The notes: generated by a model from the letters alone, not told the origin. 64,000 nucleotides of DNA from Epiperipatus broadwayi (GCA_028023455.1 JAQFVV010013077.1:1-64000), one strand, 5' to 3'. Counted from the first letter of the stretch, positions 45,360-55,358 are shown. Numbers and translations are program-made.

Positions 45360-46050
45360 AATGATCTTCAATAAATTAAAGTCTAATATCAGTCAAAATT
45401 ATAAAAAAGAATGGACTGATACTAAAAAAAATAGATCTGGGAAGCAAATAAGATCAATACAAACAAAACAATGCCCCCAAATCATAATAAATATTGGTTA
45501 TCTGTTGCAACATTCAACCTCATTAAAAATGGGCAAAAAATAATTTATCATAGGAGCATATAAAATACAAAACTAAAAGAATGCAAAATTATAAAATTGA
45601 ACATACTTGCCAAAAAGATAAGACCTGCATTTTCCAGAAATTAGAACAATGCGCTAATGGCAACCAATCATCACAATTACAAAATAAAATATCTTTTTCT
45701 CACAAATCCAAACTCAGAAAACAACTAATTAAAAATTCTCAAAGAAACATTGTAATAAATATACAACAGAAATAGCTGGAGTATGGATGGAATATTGTTG
45801 CCATCTTTACTATGACTCATATCAATCATATGTACATGAAGTAATTAAGGAAACTAATCTAAAACTGTACAAAAGTTAAAACCATAGAGTAGCTCCTGAT
45901 GTAAATGAAATAATATCTGATATCATAACAAATATAGGACCATTAAAAAAAAAAATTAAATTAAGCATCAACTTTGTCAGAGGATTTGGGGAACCAGAAC
46001 ATGGCCACAAGAATGATGTCACTCAATTTTTATCCTGCTTTTAAAAAAGA
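45360..46050 (+). pseudogene. LINE reverse transcriptase, N-terminal fragment
   Basis: On the plus strand, in several frames, there are remnants of the region before and at the start of a LINE RT: VWMEYCCHLYYDS near 45782 (compare the WxEYxxxLY block), a VAPDVNEIISDI stretch near 45895, and RIWGTRTWPQEW followed by HSIFILLLKK near 45985-46040, the block that precedes the first RT motif. Frames are broken throughout. The two A-rich frames at 45361-45543 and 45581-45775 may be part of its upstream region but are not recognisable alone. It stops where the next remnant begins. Confidence 0.6.
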
Positions 46051-46620
46051 CATTCGAGCCCACAACAGCCAGCATTTCATGCATTGAAACAACACCAAGC
46101 GCAAGATCAAGGAGGCATGGCACATTGTCAATAACGCCAACTACACAAACAAAAAGGAATCCTGTTTTCCCGATCTTGAAAAAGTTGGCTGTTTAAACCA
46201 CTGAACTCCTTTGAATAAATTTAAATGAATCTCCGCTATATTTATATCCACGGTTTGCATTCTCTAGGAGAAGCCCTGCTAACCTAAACAGCAGTAAGCA
46301 TTCTTGCGATGACAATACACTTATTTGTCCACATAGTTAGGCAAGTCCACATAAGGACGGAACGCTGCTAAGACTACTGCTGCCTCGAGGCAAGCTGTCT
46401 GGTACAGCCAGAAGAGTCGTTCTTCCTACCTGTGAGGCAAGCTCTCAGATATAGCAGGAAGCGGTAGATTGTGAAGACTCGGATCCAAGAGTTCACATTA
46501 GAAATATTACTCTGTATTGTATATATTTGTAAATATAATAAATATTATATTAATTATAATACTAGAGTTAGTGCTATTTTCTGTAGATTGGGTCTGTACT
46601 CCAGACCAAACACAACAATA
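46051..46620 (+). mobile_element. Possible Penelope-like or LTR element 3' remnant
   Basis: A frame at about 46055-46190 reads TKRKIKEAWHIVNNANYTNK and ends soon after; it resembles the GIY-YIG-side C-terminus of Penelope-like elements, where a KEA(hydrophobic)HI block is common. A GC-richer noncoding tail follows (46200-46480), then AATAAATATT near 46538 and finally ACAACAATATCAGAAGTG near 46612, a string often seen where an LTR ends and a primer site begins. The two hints point to different element classes. No second LTR copy is in the window. Confidence 0.35.
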
Positions 46621-46689
46621 TCAGAAGTGCTAAGCTCAATCAAAAATCATGTAAATAATAAGCTTTTCTTATAACACAGTCCTAGTGCT

Positions 46690-47600
46690 CGAAAGTCAAT
46701 AACAAATGAATCTGGATGGACTGCTAATATGCATCATATAGCTTGTTGAGCTTAGTAGATTATGCTTTTGAGTTTATGATCAAGAAACATCTGATCTTTT
46801 TTCTAACAAGAGTGGTGGTTTTTATTTGACGCATCAAGTGGGGTTTCTTAAAGTCAACATGAATGTGTGTTTCATCCCCATTTACATTTGCAACCATGAC
46901 AACAAAAACTAAATTATTATCCTTATTCCCAAAAAGCTGTAAAAGTTACCAGGTAAGGGAGTGGTGGCAGCCAAAGGCAAGGAGGATTGAAAATCCTCTG
47001 ACTGTAGATCCCAGGTAACCTTTTATTTAAATACCTACATCTGCAGATAAATGGAAAAAAAATTGCATTTAATTGAAAGTATTGTTTACAATTATATGGT
47101 ACATTGTTGGACTTTATAAAATTATAAGGTAAAGAGACAACTGATTTGAAAAGTGGATAAGTACTTTATTAAAACAAAAGCGCTAATATTGGAAACAGAA
47201 GCAGAGTGGAATTCAAGAGAAATAAAAACTTGAGAACAATGTGGAGATTAATCGTATATCAGATAGATTTGCAAGATTAGTTATTCATATTAATGGAAGC
47301 TAGAATATAGATAATTCAGGTTTATATCCCAACAAATTTTCATTGTCATGAAGAAGTACAGAATTTTTATACAAAATTCTTTAGATCATTCAAAATATTT
47401 TTAAATTATCATGGGGACTTTAATGCTAGCACTGCAAAAAAAAAAAAAAAATGAAAAATCAATGTGCTGTGGATAAATTTGTCTATAATGACAGAAAGAA
47501 GTAGGTTCACAGAAAAAATATACACATGAATGTTTTTTTGTTTTTTTTGTTTGAGAAAAATGCTAAATGGAAATGGGAAATATCCAAATGAAGGTGTAGC
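46690..47600. other. AT-rich DNA without supported genes
   Basis: One GC-richer dyad near 46945-47020 (GTTACC...GGTAAC around GGATTGAAAATCC) folds like a poor tRNA; see rejected items. Confidence 0.5.
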
Positions 47601-47603
47601 AGT

Positions 47604-47880
47604 CATCATCATTGTCAAGCATTATCAATCCACTGCAGGATGAAGGTCTCTCCAAGTTCAACCCATCTTCTTCAATCACTAGCCTCTCTTCTCCACACCA
47701 CTCCTGCACACTTTCTTATTTCATCCATCTCAGATATGGTCTCTTTCTGGGTCTTTTACAATCTCTTGGAATCTGGTTTAAGATTTCAAATGTCCATCTA
47801 TTATCATCTCTTTTAGCAATATGTCCAGCCCAACTCCACTTGTCTTTTAATTCTTTCAACAATGTCAATAACACATACTT
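47604..47880 (-). pseudogene. RTE-type LINE, 3' end only
   Basis: On the minus strand this is only the terminal block (about RLKDKWSWAGHIAKRDDN-type sequence through the tail), matching the ends at 11290, 24483, 40058 and 54565. The 3' terminus abuts TCATCATCATTG at 47604. It lies directly left of a plus-strand copy, so the two point away from each other. Confidence 0.85.
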
Positions 47881-47934
47881 TAAGAGACTAATTTTTTAAT
47901 AAACTCAACACAGAAAGTGATTGGTGACTAATTA

Positions 47935-49425
47935 GATGTAATATATTAATGCAAAACCATAAAGACAAAAACTATTAAGAAAGATGGTATTATTATCAGT
48001 TGATATTCCTAACCTTCGCTCAAATGAATTCAAATTAGAATATGAAAATTGTTTTAAAATATTAACAGATTTTGAAGATCATTCAGATTTGACTGAAATT
48101 CAATAAGAAGATAAATGATATTCTTTTAACAACTTCAAGACGGATGATGGCTAACAGAAAAGTAAGTGAATTTTTGATAATCTATGAAGATAAAAATGAC
48201 TTCTTTTTTTTTTTAAATGATCCATTAAGAATAAAATATATTGTGAATTGGCATGGAATTCTATAGAAGAAAATAAAAGACTCAGAACTGTAAAACAACA
48301 TCATAACATGATAGGAAATATTTCTACAAAAAAAAAAAAAATGTAATTATTATTAAAAAGAGAGATGATATCATAAATATGTGGAAAAATTCTATAACGA
48401 ATTGCATAGTAAAAAGAACACGAAAACAAAGTGTCCTCTATAATTATTACAACATTTTAAATAAACAAATGAGACATGTAACTGAATTTATGAAGGGGAA
48501 AGCTACAGGAAATGATGGAATTATAATCACTATCTTAAAAGAAGCAGGCGAAGAAATAGAAAAATTGTTGGCAAAGTTATATATATTAAATGTTAAAGAT
48601 ATATCAGATAACTGGGAAAATGCTGCAGTAATATTGATATTTAAGAAAGGTGATAAAAAAGATAATCAATTCTATACAAAAACCTATCAAAAAAACGACT
48701 CATTTAAATCAATTCATTTACATCTTATAATCACATTTTATATAAATCACCACTTTTGTGATTTTTCTATAAATCTCACAATTTTCTTGGATAACTATAG
48801 CTACGAATATGACTACCAGAGAGTTGAAAACATGTTCGGCATACTACGTTCTACGAAAAATATTTTGTGGATTAAAATGGGAAGCTACGGGAACAAAAAT
48901 AAATGGAGATTATTTAAGTTGTTTAGATTTTGCAAATGATGCTCGAGTTTCAGGAAAGTTGCAAGTTATCAGATAAAATACGTAAATAGGACTAAATGCT
49001 AAAAAAAGCGTAAGATAATGTTCAATGAATTTTCTCAGCAGAAGAAAATAAAAATTGACAGTCGTGAATTTGAAGTTAACTACTACAAATACATTGATCA
49101 GATTTATTAATACAATGGAAACAAAATTAATCATACAATTAAATTAGAATGGAATGTTTTTGATAGAAATAATTCGTTCAAAAATATATATATATGCCTA
49201 TATATTTTAAAAGGCTTTAAATATATGCATTTTACCAGTTTTTACTTATGGATCCAAGACAAGAAACTTGTAGAAGAGCAATGCAAAGACTTCAGCCCAT
49301 TCAACAAAACATGGATAGATGTATATTTATGGGGATGAGAACTAGGGATTGGAATACTGGATTAAATTTGGAAAGATCTTTATTCTGCAGTGAAACAAAA
49401 AGTTGAAAATGATGATGATGATAAC
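47935..49425 (+). pseudogene. RTE-type LINE, RT to 3' end, decayed
   Basis: This is the longest RTE copy here. Linker sequence lies at 47940-48370 (KINDILLTTSRRMMANRK near 48105). A 186-codon frame at 48379-48939 begins the RT with FMKGKATGNDGI (the fingers block), EAGEEIEKLLAKLY and AVILIFKKGDKKD. The middle of the RT, up to the active site, is lost or scrambled. Near 48920-48950 a FADD-like remnant is visible, then YYKYIDQI near 49080, LPVFTYGSK near 49235, and the 3' end at a GATGATGATGAT repeat near 49415-49425. Many stops and frame changes show that it is dead. Confidence 0.85.
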
Positions 49426-49429
49426 ACAA

Positions 49430-49920
49430 TATGTTGTACATCTATCCATATTGTAAATTATTGTATTACTAAAACATTCAATATTTTTATTTGAAATTTC
49501 AATTTATGATTTTACTTCTTATAATATCCTTTTTAAATCTGAAATTACTATAGTCTGAAATATCTTAAAAACTTCCTTTCAAATTCAAAATAATGATTTT
49601 CTTAAAAAAAAAAGTAAACAAAAATAATTTAAACCTTTCTCCAAATCTATCTCAAAACCATGGATTTTTTATAAGTAATATTATCTTTCAGTCTATAATA
49701 TTGTGGTGATTAAAAAAAAAATCAAAAAAATCTTCATCATTTCTATGTAAAGTTTTAAAAAAGCATTGTGATAACATGTCAAAGCTAGTGTTGGATTATT
49801 ACTGATATTTACAATAAGACTGTAGAAATATTACCAAATTTACTACTTCCTTTATTTTGCTGAAATATTTTATATAAATGCAATTTCTCCACTGTAATTT
49901 AAACACTTTTAGCAAAAAAC
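49430..49920. other. AT-rich DNA without recognisable gene
   Basis: Nothing supported. Confidence 0.5.
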
Positions 49921-49922
49921 TT

Positions 49923-50111
49923 TAATTGTACATATACATGTATACACAATCTTATGTTTCAACTGTCCTGCAGTCTTCTTCAAAGCCACTTTTACTTCAA
50001 CTTTTTTAAAAAGTAAATAAAAATTTAAACCTTGGTTAAAGTAAAAGTGGTTTTGAAAAAGACTGCAAGACAGTTGAAATGTAAGATTGTGTATACATAT
50101 ATGTACAATTA
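49923..50111. repeat. Fold-back element, ~190 bp
   Basis: Arms of about 75 bp (TAATTGTACATATACATGTA...AAAGTGGCTTTGA-type pairing with ...ACATATATGTACAATTA) flank a loop of roughly 40 bp. Pairing is broken only by a few substitutions. No coding frame. Confidence 0.92.
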
Positions 50112-50168
50112 CAAAAAAATCAAGTCAGATGTCACATGATCTAATTTAATAAGCTTGTATTTACAAAT

Positions 50169-50541
50169 GTTATATATAGAACTCGCAAAATAAGTTCTTA
50201 ACAAGCTTTGCTGAATATTCCCAACCCCAGACCGGTTTCTCCTACTGGTGTCATCAGTGAGGTGCTAGGATATTCAAGCATTAGATTAAAAATACCAGGA
50301 CAAGCCCAGCACTTTATCTAAAGTATAACTATCAATTAGAAAATCTGAAATTTTCAGCCATCCATGTCTTCCAATCCAGGTATCTAACTTAAATAGCCAT
50401 ATGGGACTGAACTAAGTTCAGATACACCATATATTAATAGCTTTAGCAATTAACTGATGATGCCAGTAGCAGAAACCGATCTGGGGTGGGGATATACTGT
50501 AAAACTTTTTTAGAGCTTATTTTGTGAGCTCTATATATAAC
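50169..50541. repeat. Fold-back element, ~370 bp
   Basis: The left end GTTATATATAGAACTCGCAAAATAAG pairs with the right end CTTATTTTGTGAGCTCTATATATAAC. Inner arm blocks CCAGACCGGTTTCTCCTACTGG and CCAGTAGCAGAAACCGATCTGG also pair. Arms are about 90 bp, and the unpaired centre is about 190 bp. Confidence 0.92.
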
Positions 50542-50559
50542 ATATATTAAAAAAGGTTT

Positions 50560-50760
50560 TTAAAAAAGTTTTTGATAGAGTGATATTTTTATAATTTTTG
50601 GGGGAAGGTTAATTTTTAAAATTTTAAATATAATATTTTTTTTCTGTGTTTTTTTTTTGTTTTTTTTTATATTGGTTGGGGGGGGGGGGGGTTTTTTAAA
50701 AAAAAAAAAAAAAAAAAAATTTTTTATTTTAAGGGGGGGGGGGGGGGGGTGGAAAAGAAA
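50560..50760. other. Homopolymer block, probable sequence artefact
   Basis: Runs of T, A and G of 10-22 bases follow one another (G at 50678-50691, A at about 50697-50719, G at about 50733-50748). Translation on the minus strand gives long runs of Pro, Phe and Lys. Such stacked homopolymers are much more likely to be a low-quality consensus than biology. Confidence 0.75.
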
Positions 50761-50769
50761 GGCTAGAAA

Positions 50770-50845
50770 TCGGGGAAGGTGGATTAAAATTGGAGAGACC
50801 ATCATGAAGTGGATCGATTATTGCTGAAAATGATGATGATATATT
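50770..50845 (+). pseudogene. RTE-type LINE, final 3' bases
   Basis: The plus strand reads as the last codons of the RTE block (GGATTAAAATTGGAGAGACC...) and ends GATGATGATGAT at about 50829-50840. The left part of this copy is lost in the homopolymer block. Confidence 0.7.
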
Positions 50846-51001
50846 ACAATATAGAAAAAAATAGATGAAATTACGAATAAGACTAAGTTAATGTTAAGTA
50901 TTAGTCCTATTTACTGCATATAATTAAATTTGAATAAATAATAATACAAAATGCAAAAGCACTTTTAAAGCAAAATTCAAAAAAAGTTAACAGGTTTTTT
51001 C

Positions 51002-51017
51002 AATTCCCAGTTTGTTT
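51002..51017. repeat. Target duplication of SINE at 51018, left
   Basis: AATTCCCAGTTTGTTT, repeated exactly at 51119-51134. Confidence 0.93.
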
Positions 51018-51118
51018 GTTTTCATGTGTCAAAGCATCTGCCGGGAACCGAACCCGCAAACCCGGGACAACTGCTTATAAGGCAGCGGTGCTGACCACTC
51101 GGCCACCAACGCTTGACG
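51018..51118 (-). mobile_element. SINE family A copy, best defined
   Basis: Read on the minus strand: TCGTCAAGCGTTGGTGGCCG, AGTGGTCAGC (A box region), the anticodon-like hairpin GCTGCCTTATAAGCAGT, a long variable arm, B box GGGTTCGGTTCCC, then GATGCTTTGACACATG and As. An exact 16-bp target duplication on both sides gives the full length as 101 bp. The GTGGCCGAGTGG head is characteristic of class II (Ser/Leu) tRNAs. Confidence 0.93.
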
Positions 51119-51134
51119 AATTCCCAGTTTGTTT
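51119..51134. repeat. Target duplication of SINE at 51018, right
   Basis: AATTCCCAGTTTGTTT, identical to 51002-51017. Confidence 0.93.
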
Positions 51135-51174
51135 TGAAGTTTCAAATGAATCAAACTGAAAAAAAAAAAAAACT

Positions 51175-51268
51175 CGTTAGTGGCCTAGCGGTTGGCGTAG
51201 CTGCCTTCCAAGCAGCCGGCCCAGGTTCGCTTCCCGGTCAACGCTTTGACATGCAGAGAAAAAAAAAC
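51175..51268 (+). mobile_element. SINE family B copy
   Basis: CGTTAGTGGCCTAGCGGTTG head, GCTGCCTTCCAAGCAGC anticodon arm (TCC), B box GGTTCGCTTCC, end GGTCAACGC, then TTTGACATG and As. It sits 40 bp right of the family A copy at 51018, preceded by an A13 run. Confidence 0.83.
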
Positions 51269-51734
51269 CCTTTCTACATTAGTTGAAGATGTTTGAGCAG
51301 TAATAGAGAATAAAATAATTAACTTTTTTTAATTATGCTTTTTTGGCTCTTCTACCATTGATAAACTGACAATTGCAAAATGATTCCTGGCAGGGGAAAA
51401 CTTGTGCTCGGAATTTCATTATTAATTTCAATAGAAAACTTAACTTCTACTGTAAGTTTGCAAAATTAAAGTCCTAATTTCCCTTCCTCTTCAATTAATT
51501 GGATCAAGCATGTAAACAAAAAAATGAACTGAAGCTATGGTATATTTGTTTACAAATTTCTTCTTAATACTCTCATCTTCTATCACATGCCATATACATT
51601 TTCTAATTGCGTCCATAGATTCGCCATGTAAAAAATAGAACACAAGTTTTTTAATGCTTCCTTAAGTGTCTCAGTGATGGGCTTCGAAATGCAAATCACA
51701 TCCTCAAGCATAACGATAACGACTTTTGCTTGCA

Positions 51735-51965
51735 TGTTTTGTTTAGATTCTCTTCACAGATTCCATATCTCCAAAACTTTTTACAGCAGTTTTATGAGAA
51801 GTATTCTGTGATTTTAAAGAGAATAAAAATAATTGGAGATTATTTAAGTCATCTAGACTTTTCAAAAGATGTGGTTGTTTTGTAATAATGTTACAGTGCT
51901 TCAGGAAATATGTTGAGTTGTTTGATGAAAGCAAAAAAAAAAACTAAAAATAGATTTTCTAAAAA
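51735..51965 (+). pseudogene. RTE-type LINE, internal RT fragment
   Basis: Plus-strand text matches the block around the RT active site of the minus-strand copies: SISPKLFTAVL-type sequence near 51762, then GGAGATTATTTAAGTCATCTAGAC and a mutated FADDVVVF region near 51858-51885. Both ends are truncated, so it may have arisen by rearrangement. Confidence 0.7.
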
Positions 51966-51974
51966 GACTAAAAT

Positions 51975-52430
51975 ATAGGCTTATTATATACCTGTATCAA
52001 TACATGTATACATGTTATATGAGCACAGACTTTCATTTGACCCACCACTCTCTACTCTATCTCACAACACCGATACACTTGAACATATATGTCGAAAAAA
52101 TAAATAATATATGTATTTCATTCTAAACCAGCAATCATCAGTTGGTCCAGATTATCATTTCTACACATTTATGCTATAAGTGCTCAGATATATATTAAGA
52201 TAGCCAATCTTCATACTTTAATGGACAGGCTTCAATCCACTCCACACTCCAACTTTTCAACTGTCCATCCAATTGAAAATCTGATGATGGATTGCTCAAA
52301 GGCCACCCTGAGATTCTTGTCACACCCATGTTGACCTAAAGTCAATCTGATCCCCCATGTACAGGACATAATCCATTTAATATATATATACGAGGGATGG
52401 GCAAACATCTCCACTATGTAATAACTGAAA
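51975..52430. repeat. Interspersed repeat, copy of the 29203 unit
   Basis: Blocks occur in the same order as at 29203: CCTGTATCAATACATG, GACTTTCATTTGACCCACC, CATTCTAAACCAGCAATCATC, AGTTGGTCCAGATTATCAT, AGGCTTCAATCCACTCCAC, ATAATCCATTTAATA. A second, partial unit in fold-back form starts directly after it. Confidence 0.88.
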
Positions 52431-52457
52431 TATATACTTGTATCAATACATGTAATA

Positions 52458-52640
52458 TATAGGGTATATGAGCATGGACTTTCACTTGACCCACACCACT
52501 CTTTACTCTATCTCACAACACCGATATCCTTGAACACATATATGTCGAAAAGATCTTTTCGATATATATGTGTTCAAGTGTATCACTGTTGTGAGATAGA
52601 ATGGTGGGTCAAGTGAAAGTCTTTGCTCATATACCCTATA
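52458..52640. repeat. Nearly perfect fold-back palindrome
   Basis: The outer ends TATAGGGTATA and TATACCCTATA and the centre CGAAAAGATCTTTTCG (52546-52561) define two arms of about 90 bp with almost no spacer. The arms are head-to-head copies of the first 90 bp of the 51975 repeat. Confidence 0.95.
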
Positions 52641-52644
52641 AAAA

Positions 52645-53330
52645 GACTAAAATAATGTTTTTTTTGTTTTGTTTTTTTATTAAGGAAAATACGCATACAA
52701 TTACAGTATAAATCTTTTTTTTACATTTGTTTAGATTTGTTACACTTATTACAACAATCATCAGTAAATAATTTTCCAAATTAGAAAATATCCCTGTTCG
52801 ATACATTAGTTACAATTATTATGACATTAATTTCATGATCAGAGTGAGAAGCTCATGGTTCAAACTTAGTCTGTAATTATTATGTAACTAGTTTTATGTC
52901 AGAGCAACTGGCTCTTCATTTAGTGACTTAACCGGTGATCATTATGCAGTCAGTATTTTAATTGGCAGCAATTCTTTGTTATTCTCCACCTGACTAGACC
53001 ATTTATTTTTTAACCTTGAATTGATATTTAATTAGCATGCCTGAGAATAGGCTCTTCATCCAGTGGCCTAAGTTGCCCCCAAGTGTCCGCGAAGAGCTTT
53101 TCCGGCATTAACAAGCGAAAACCCTGAACATAGTCCTTCGAAAATTTTTTTACATATCTCCCACGGTTCCTTGCTTAAAAACAAAATAATTTCTAGTTAA
53201 CTACACGGCATAAAGCAGGAACAGTCCTTGCAGCAAAGACACCACTCATTATAGTGTCCTTAATTCTTAGAAATTTTTATGTTAGCCGGCAGTACACTGG
53301 TTATGATAGTAATGAATTATAAGTTAGCTG
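52645..53330. other. Unassigned, partly GC-richer DNA
   Basis: Contains a local duplication (CTGGCTCTTCATTTAGTG near 52909 and TAGGCTCTTCATCCAGTGG near 53047). A GC-richer patch at 53060-53170 has open frames on both strands, which I cannot assign. Confidence 0.45.
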
Positions 53331-53334
53331 AAAA

Positions 53335-53600
53335 CATCTTAGTCAGGTTATTAATGCGGATTAAACATAATGGATGAAATTAATCGTAGAAATAAATTTG
53401 GATAAAGTGCTTTGGGGAAAAATAACATTAAAAGGAAATATGTCTATGTTTTTAATAAACAAGTTTTATTAGTTCTTACTTATGGATCAGAGACATGGAT
53501 GTTTCATAAAAGAACAATATAGAACTTTAGACCATACAGTGAGGTACGGAGAGATATTGTTGGGAATAACAAGGCGAAATCTCAAAGAAGTATATTAGCT
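53335..53600 (+). pseudogene. RTE-type LINE, C-terminal fragment
   Basis: The plus strand matches the segment after the RT palm: LGQVIN-like near 53340, KITLKGNMSMF near 53425, VLTYGSET-type sequence near 53470 (LLMDQRH in the shifted frame), and LLGITRRN near 53550. Frame changes and stops occur throughout. The end is cut before the terminal block. Confidence 0.8.
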
Positions 53601-53604
53601 AGAG

Positions 53605-54560
53605 AATAAATCAGTATCAATAATTTCAAATGCTCTATTAAAAATCTGTTTAATTCACTAAATATTATTACTAACATTTACAACAAAATTATTCAACATT
53701 ATTCTTTCTCCCATTATTTCTCCAACCTTTTTTAAGCATATTATCTTCAGTCAGCCTCAAATACTATCCACCATCTCTTTGCAATAACTGTGGCAATGAG
53801 ACTGCATGTTTGTACTATCACATTTCCATCCTTCAGATACACACCCACAGCAATTCTGATTCCAATGTTTTCTAAACATTTTATTCTTTGCCTTTTTCTG
53901 TTTTTTTTTTGTTCTTCTTTAATTAGAATGGATGTATTCATTTATGAATAGCTGGCTGCTATTGATGAAGATGAAAAAAATAAAAAAGGTTTTGTTATTT
54001 TTTACGTTATAATCGTTCTGGCAATGCGAACTTACCACAAACATCTTATATCTTTATTAATATTATGCTGCATACGTAACTCTTGGTAATGGTCATAAAA
54101 TTAGTATTTTTCTTCAATTAAGCAAACTGTTGAATAATAATCCAATCAATATTAGCCCATCAACTGGAGTTTTAACTGATGCCAGATAAAACTTGACAAA
54201 TTTTCAGCCCCAAAACAGGTTTAAGATTTGGAGGGGGGGGGGGGATTAGTCAACATTATTATTCAATATTGTTCAGTAAATGGGTATGCACATAATCTTA
54301 ATTATAGTAAAATAATGATGGGAAATCTCTAAAACTTTTACCACCTATCAGTAGGCAAATCTGGTAAATACTGTTTTAACTTTAAATATTCCTTTAAAGA
54401 GGGGGGGGGGAGTCGTGTATATAATTAAGACTCATGATTTTGGCCTACTAGCTTCAAATATGAAGTTATGCCAATCACTAATTTTATTTATAAAGAATTC
54501 CTACTATGAAAATTCATTTTTCTTATACTCTACCAAACCATTTTAATTCATAAAATCGTT
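53605..54560. other. AT-rich DNA with G runs
   Basis: G runs at about 54230-54243 and 54403-54411. No gene supported. Confidence 0.5.
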
Positions 54561-54564
54561 TATA

Positions 54565-55150
54565 ATTGCAATCATCATCATCATCATCAATCATTATCAA
54601 TCCACTGCAGGATGAAGGTCTCTCCAAGTTTAATCCATCTTCTCCAATCTTTAGCTTCCCTTCTCCACATCACCCCTGCACACTTTATTTCATCCATCCA
54701 TCTCACATGTGGTCTCTTTCTGGGTCTTTACAATCTCTTGGAATCCAGTTTAAGATTTCAATTGTCCATCTATTATCATCTCTTCTAGTAATATGTCCAG
54801 CCCAATTCCTCTTCAATCTTTTTTTTCAGTGAGGTCAGTAACACCTGTTTGTTCTCTTACCTGTACATTGCGTTTTCGATCTCTTCTTGTTACTCCCAAC
54901 ATGCATCTCTCCATACTTCTTTGAGTGGTCTGAAATCTCTGTATTGCTCTTCTATTAAGTGTCCAAGTCTCAGATCCATAAGTAAGAACTGGCAAAACAC
55001 ATTTGTTAAAAACCTTCCTTTTCAAACACATAGGCATTATTTCCTTTTAGTATCAAGTTATTTCTACCAAAAGCACTCCAACCAAGTTTAATTCTATGAT
55101 TAATTTCATCCATTATGTTTCCATCTGTATTAACAATCTGACCAAGGTAA
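54565..55150 (-). pseudogene. RTE-type LINE, 3' portion
   Basis: Minus strand: 5' truncated in the LGQIVNTDGN block near 55145, then MPMCLKRKVFNKCVLPVLTY, GSETWTLNRR, TTQRSMERCMLGVTRRDRKR (55037-54813), a short frame change, and the terminal GHITRRDDNRW, KRPHVRWMDEI block down to about 54600. The 3' end runs into TCATCATCATCATCATC at 54572-54590, the complement of a (GAT)n tail. This is the cleanest 3' terminus of the family in the window. Confidence 0.92.
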
Positions 55151-55340
55151 TAATGGTATCTAAATAAACATAAATCGCACATTTTGCTAGAAAGATTACA
55201 AAATTTTTATAAAATTGGGTAATGTGTTCAAAAAAAAGTATTTTATTTCTTACTTTAAAAAATTAAAACAGAAAAATGTGTGTAGCTTTAGAACTGGTTG
55301 ATCAAAACACTTAACATTTTTAAGAGCAGCAGTAACTTAC

Positions 55341-55358
55341 CGCATAGACCCACCACGT
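55341..55358 (-). CDS. Candidate 18-nt microexon
   Basis: On the minus strand ACGTGGTGGGTCTATGCG is enclosed by a good acceptor (TTACTGTTATTTTCACTAG, ending 55359) and a consensus donor (G|GTAAGTTACT, starting 55340). It is about 60% G+C in DNA near 25%. Eighteen bases keep the frame; the three phases give TWWVYA, RGGSM plus a split codon, or VVGLC plus split codons. Microexons this short are known in animal nervous-system and muscle genes. No neighbouring exon can be assigned, so the host gene is unknown. Confidence 0.4.

Noticed and set aside
45361-45775. Two A-rich frames of 60 and 64 codons as separate genes
   Set aside because: Lys/Gln/Asn-rich text is expected from A-rich DNA, and the region fits the decayed LINE that follows.
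46945-47022. tRNA-Phe-like fold (GTTACC...GGTAAC with GGATTGAAAATCC)
   Set aside because: The anticodon-like arm is attractive but there is no B box, the D and T arms do not form, and the spacing is wrong. I treat it as a chance dyad or an old repeat.
50560-50805. Minus-strand 81-codon proline/phenylalanine-rich frame
   Set aside because: It is the translation of stacked homopolymers and probably reflects sequence error.
53060-53170. GC-richer patch with open frames on both strands
   Set aside because: Neither strand gives a recognisable motif and splice sites are absent, so I left it as unassigned.
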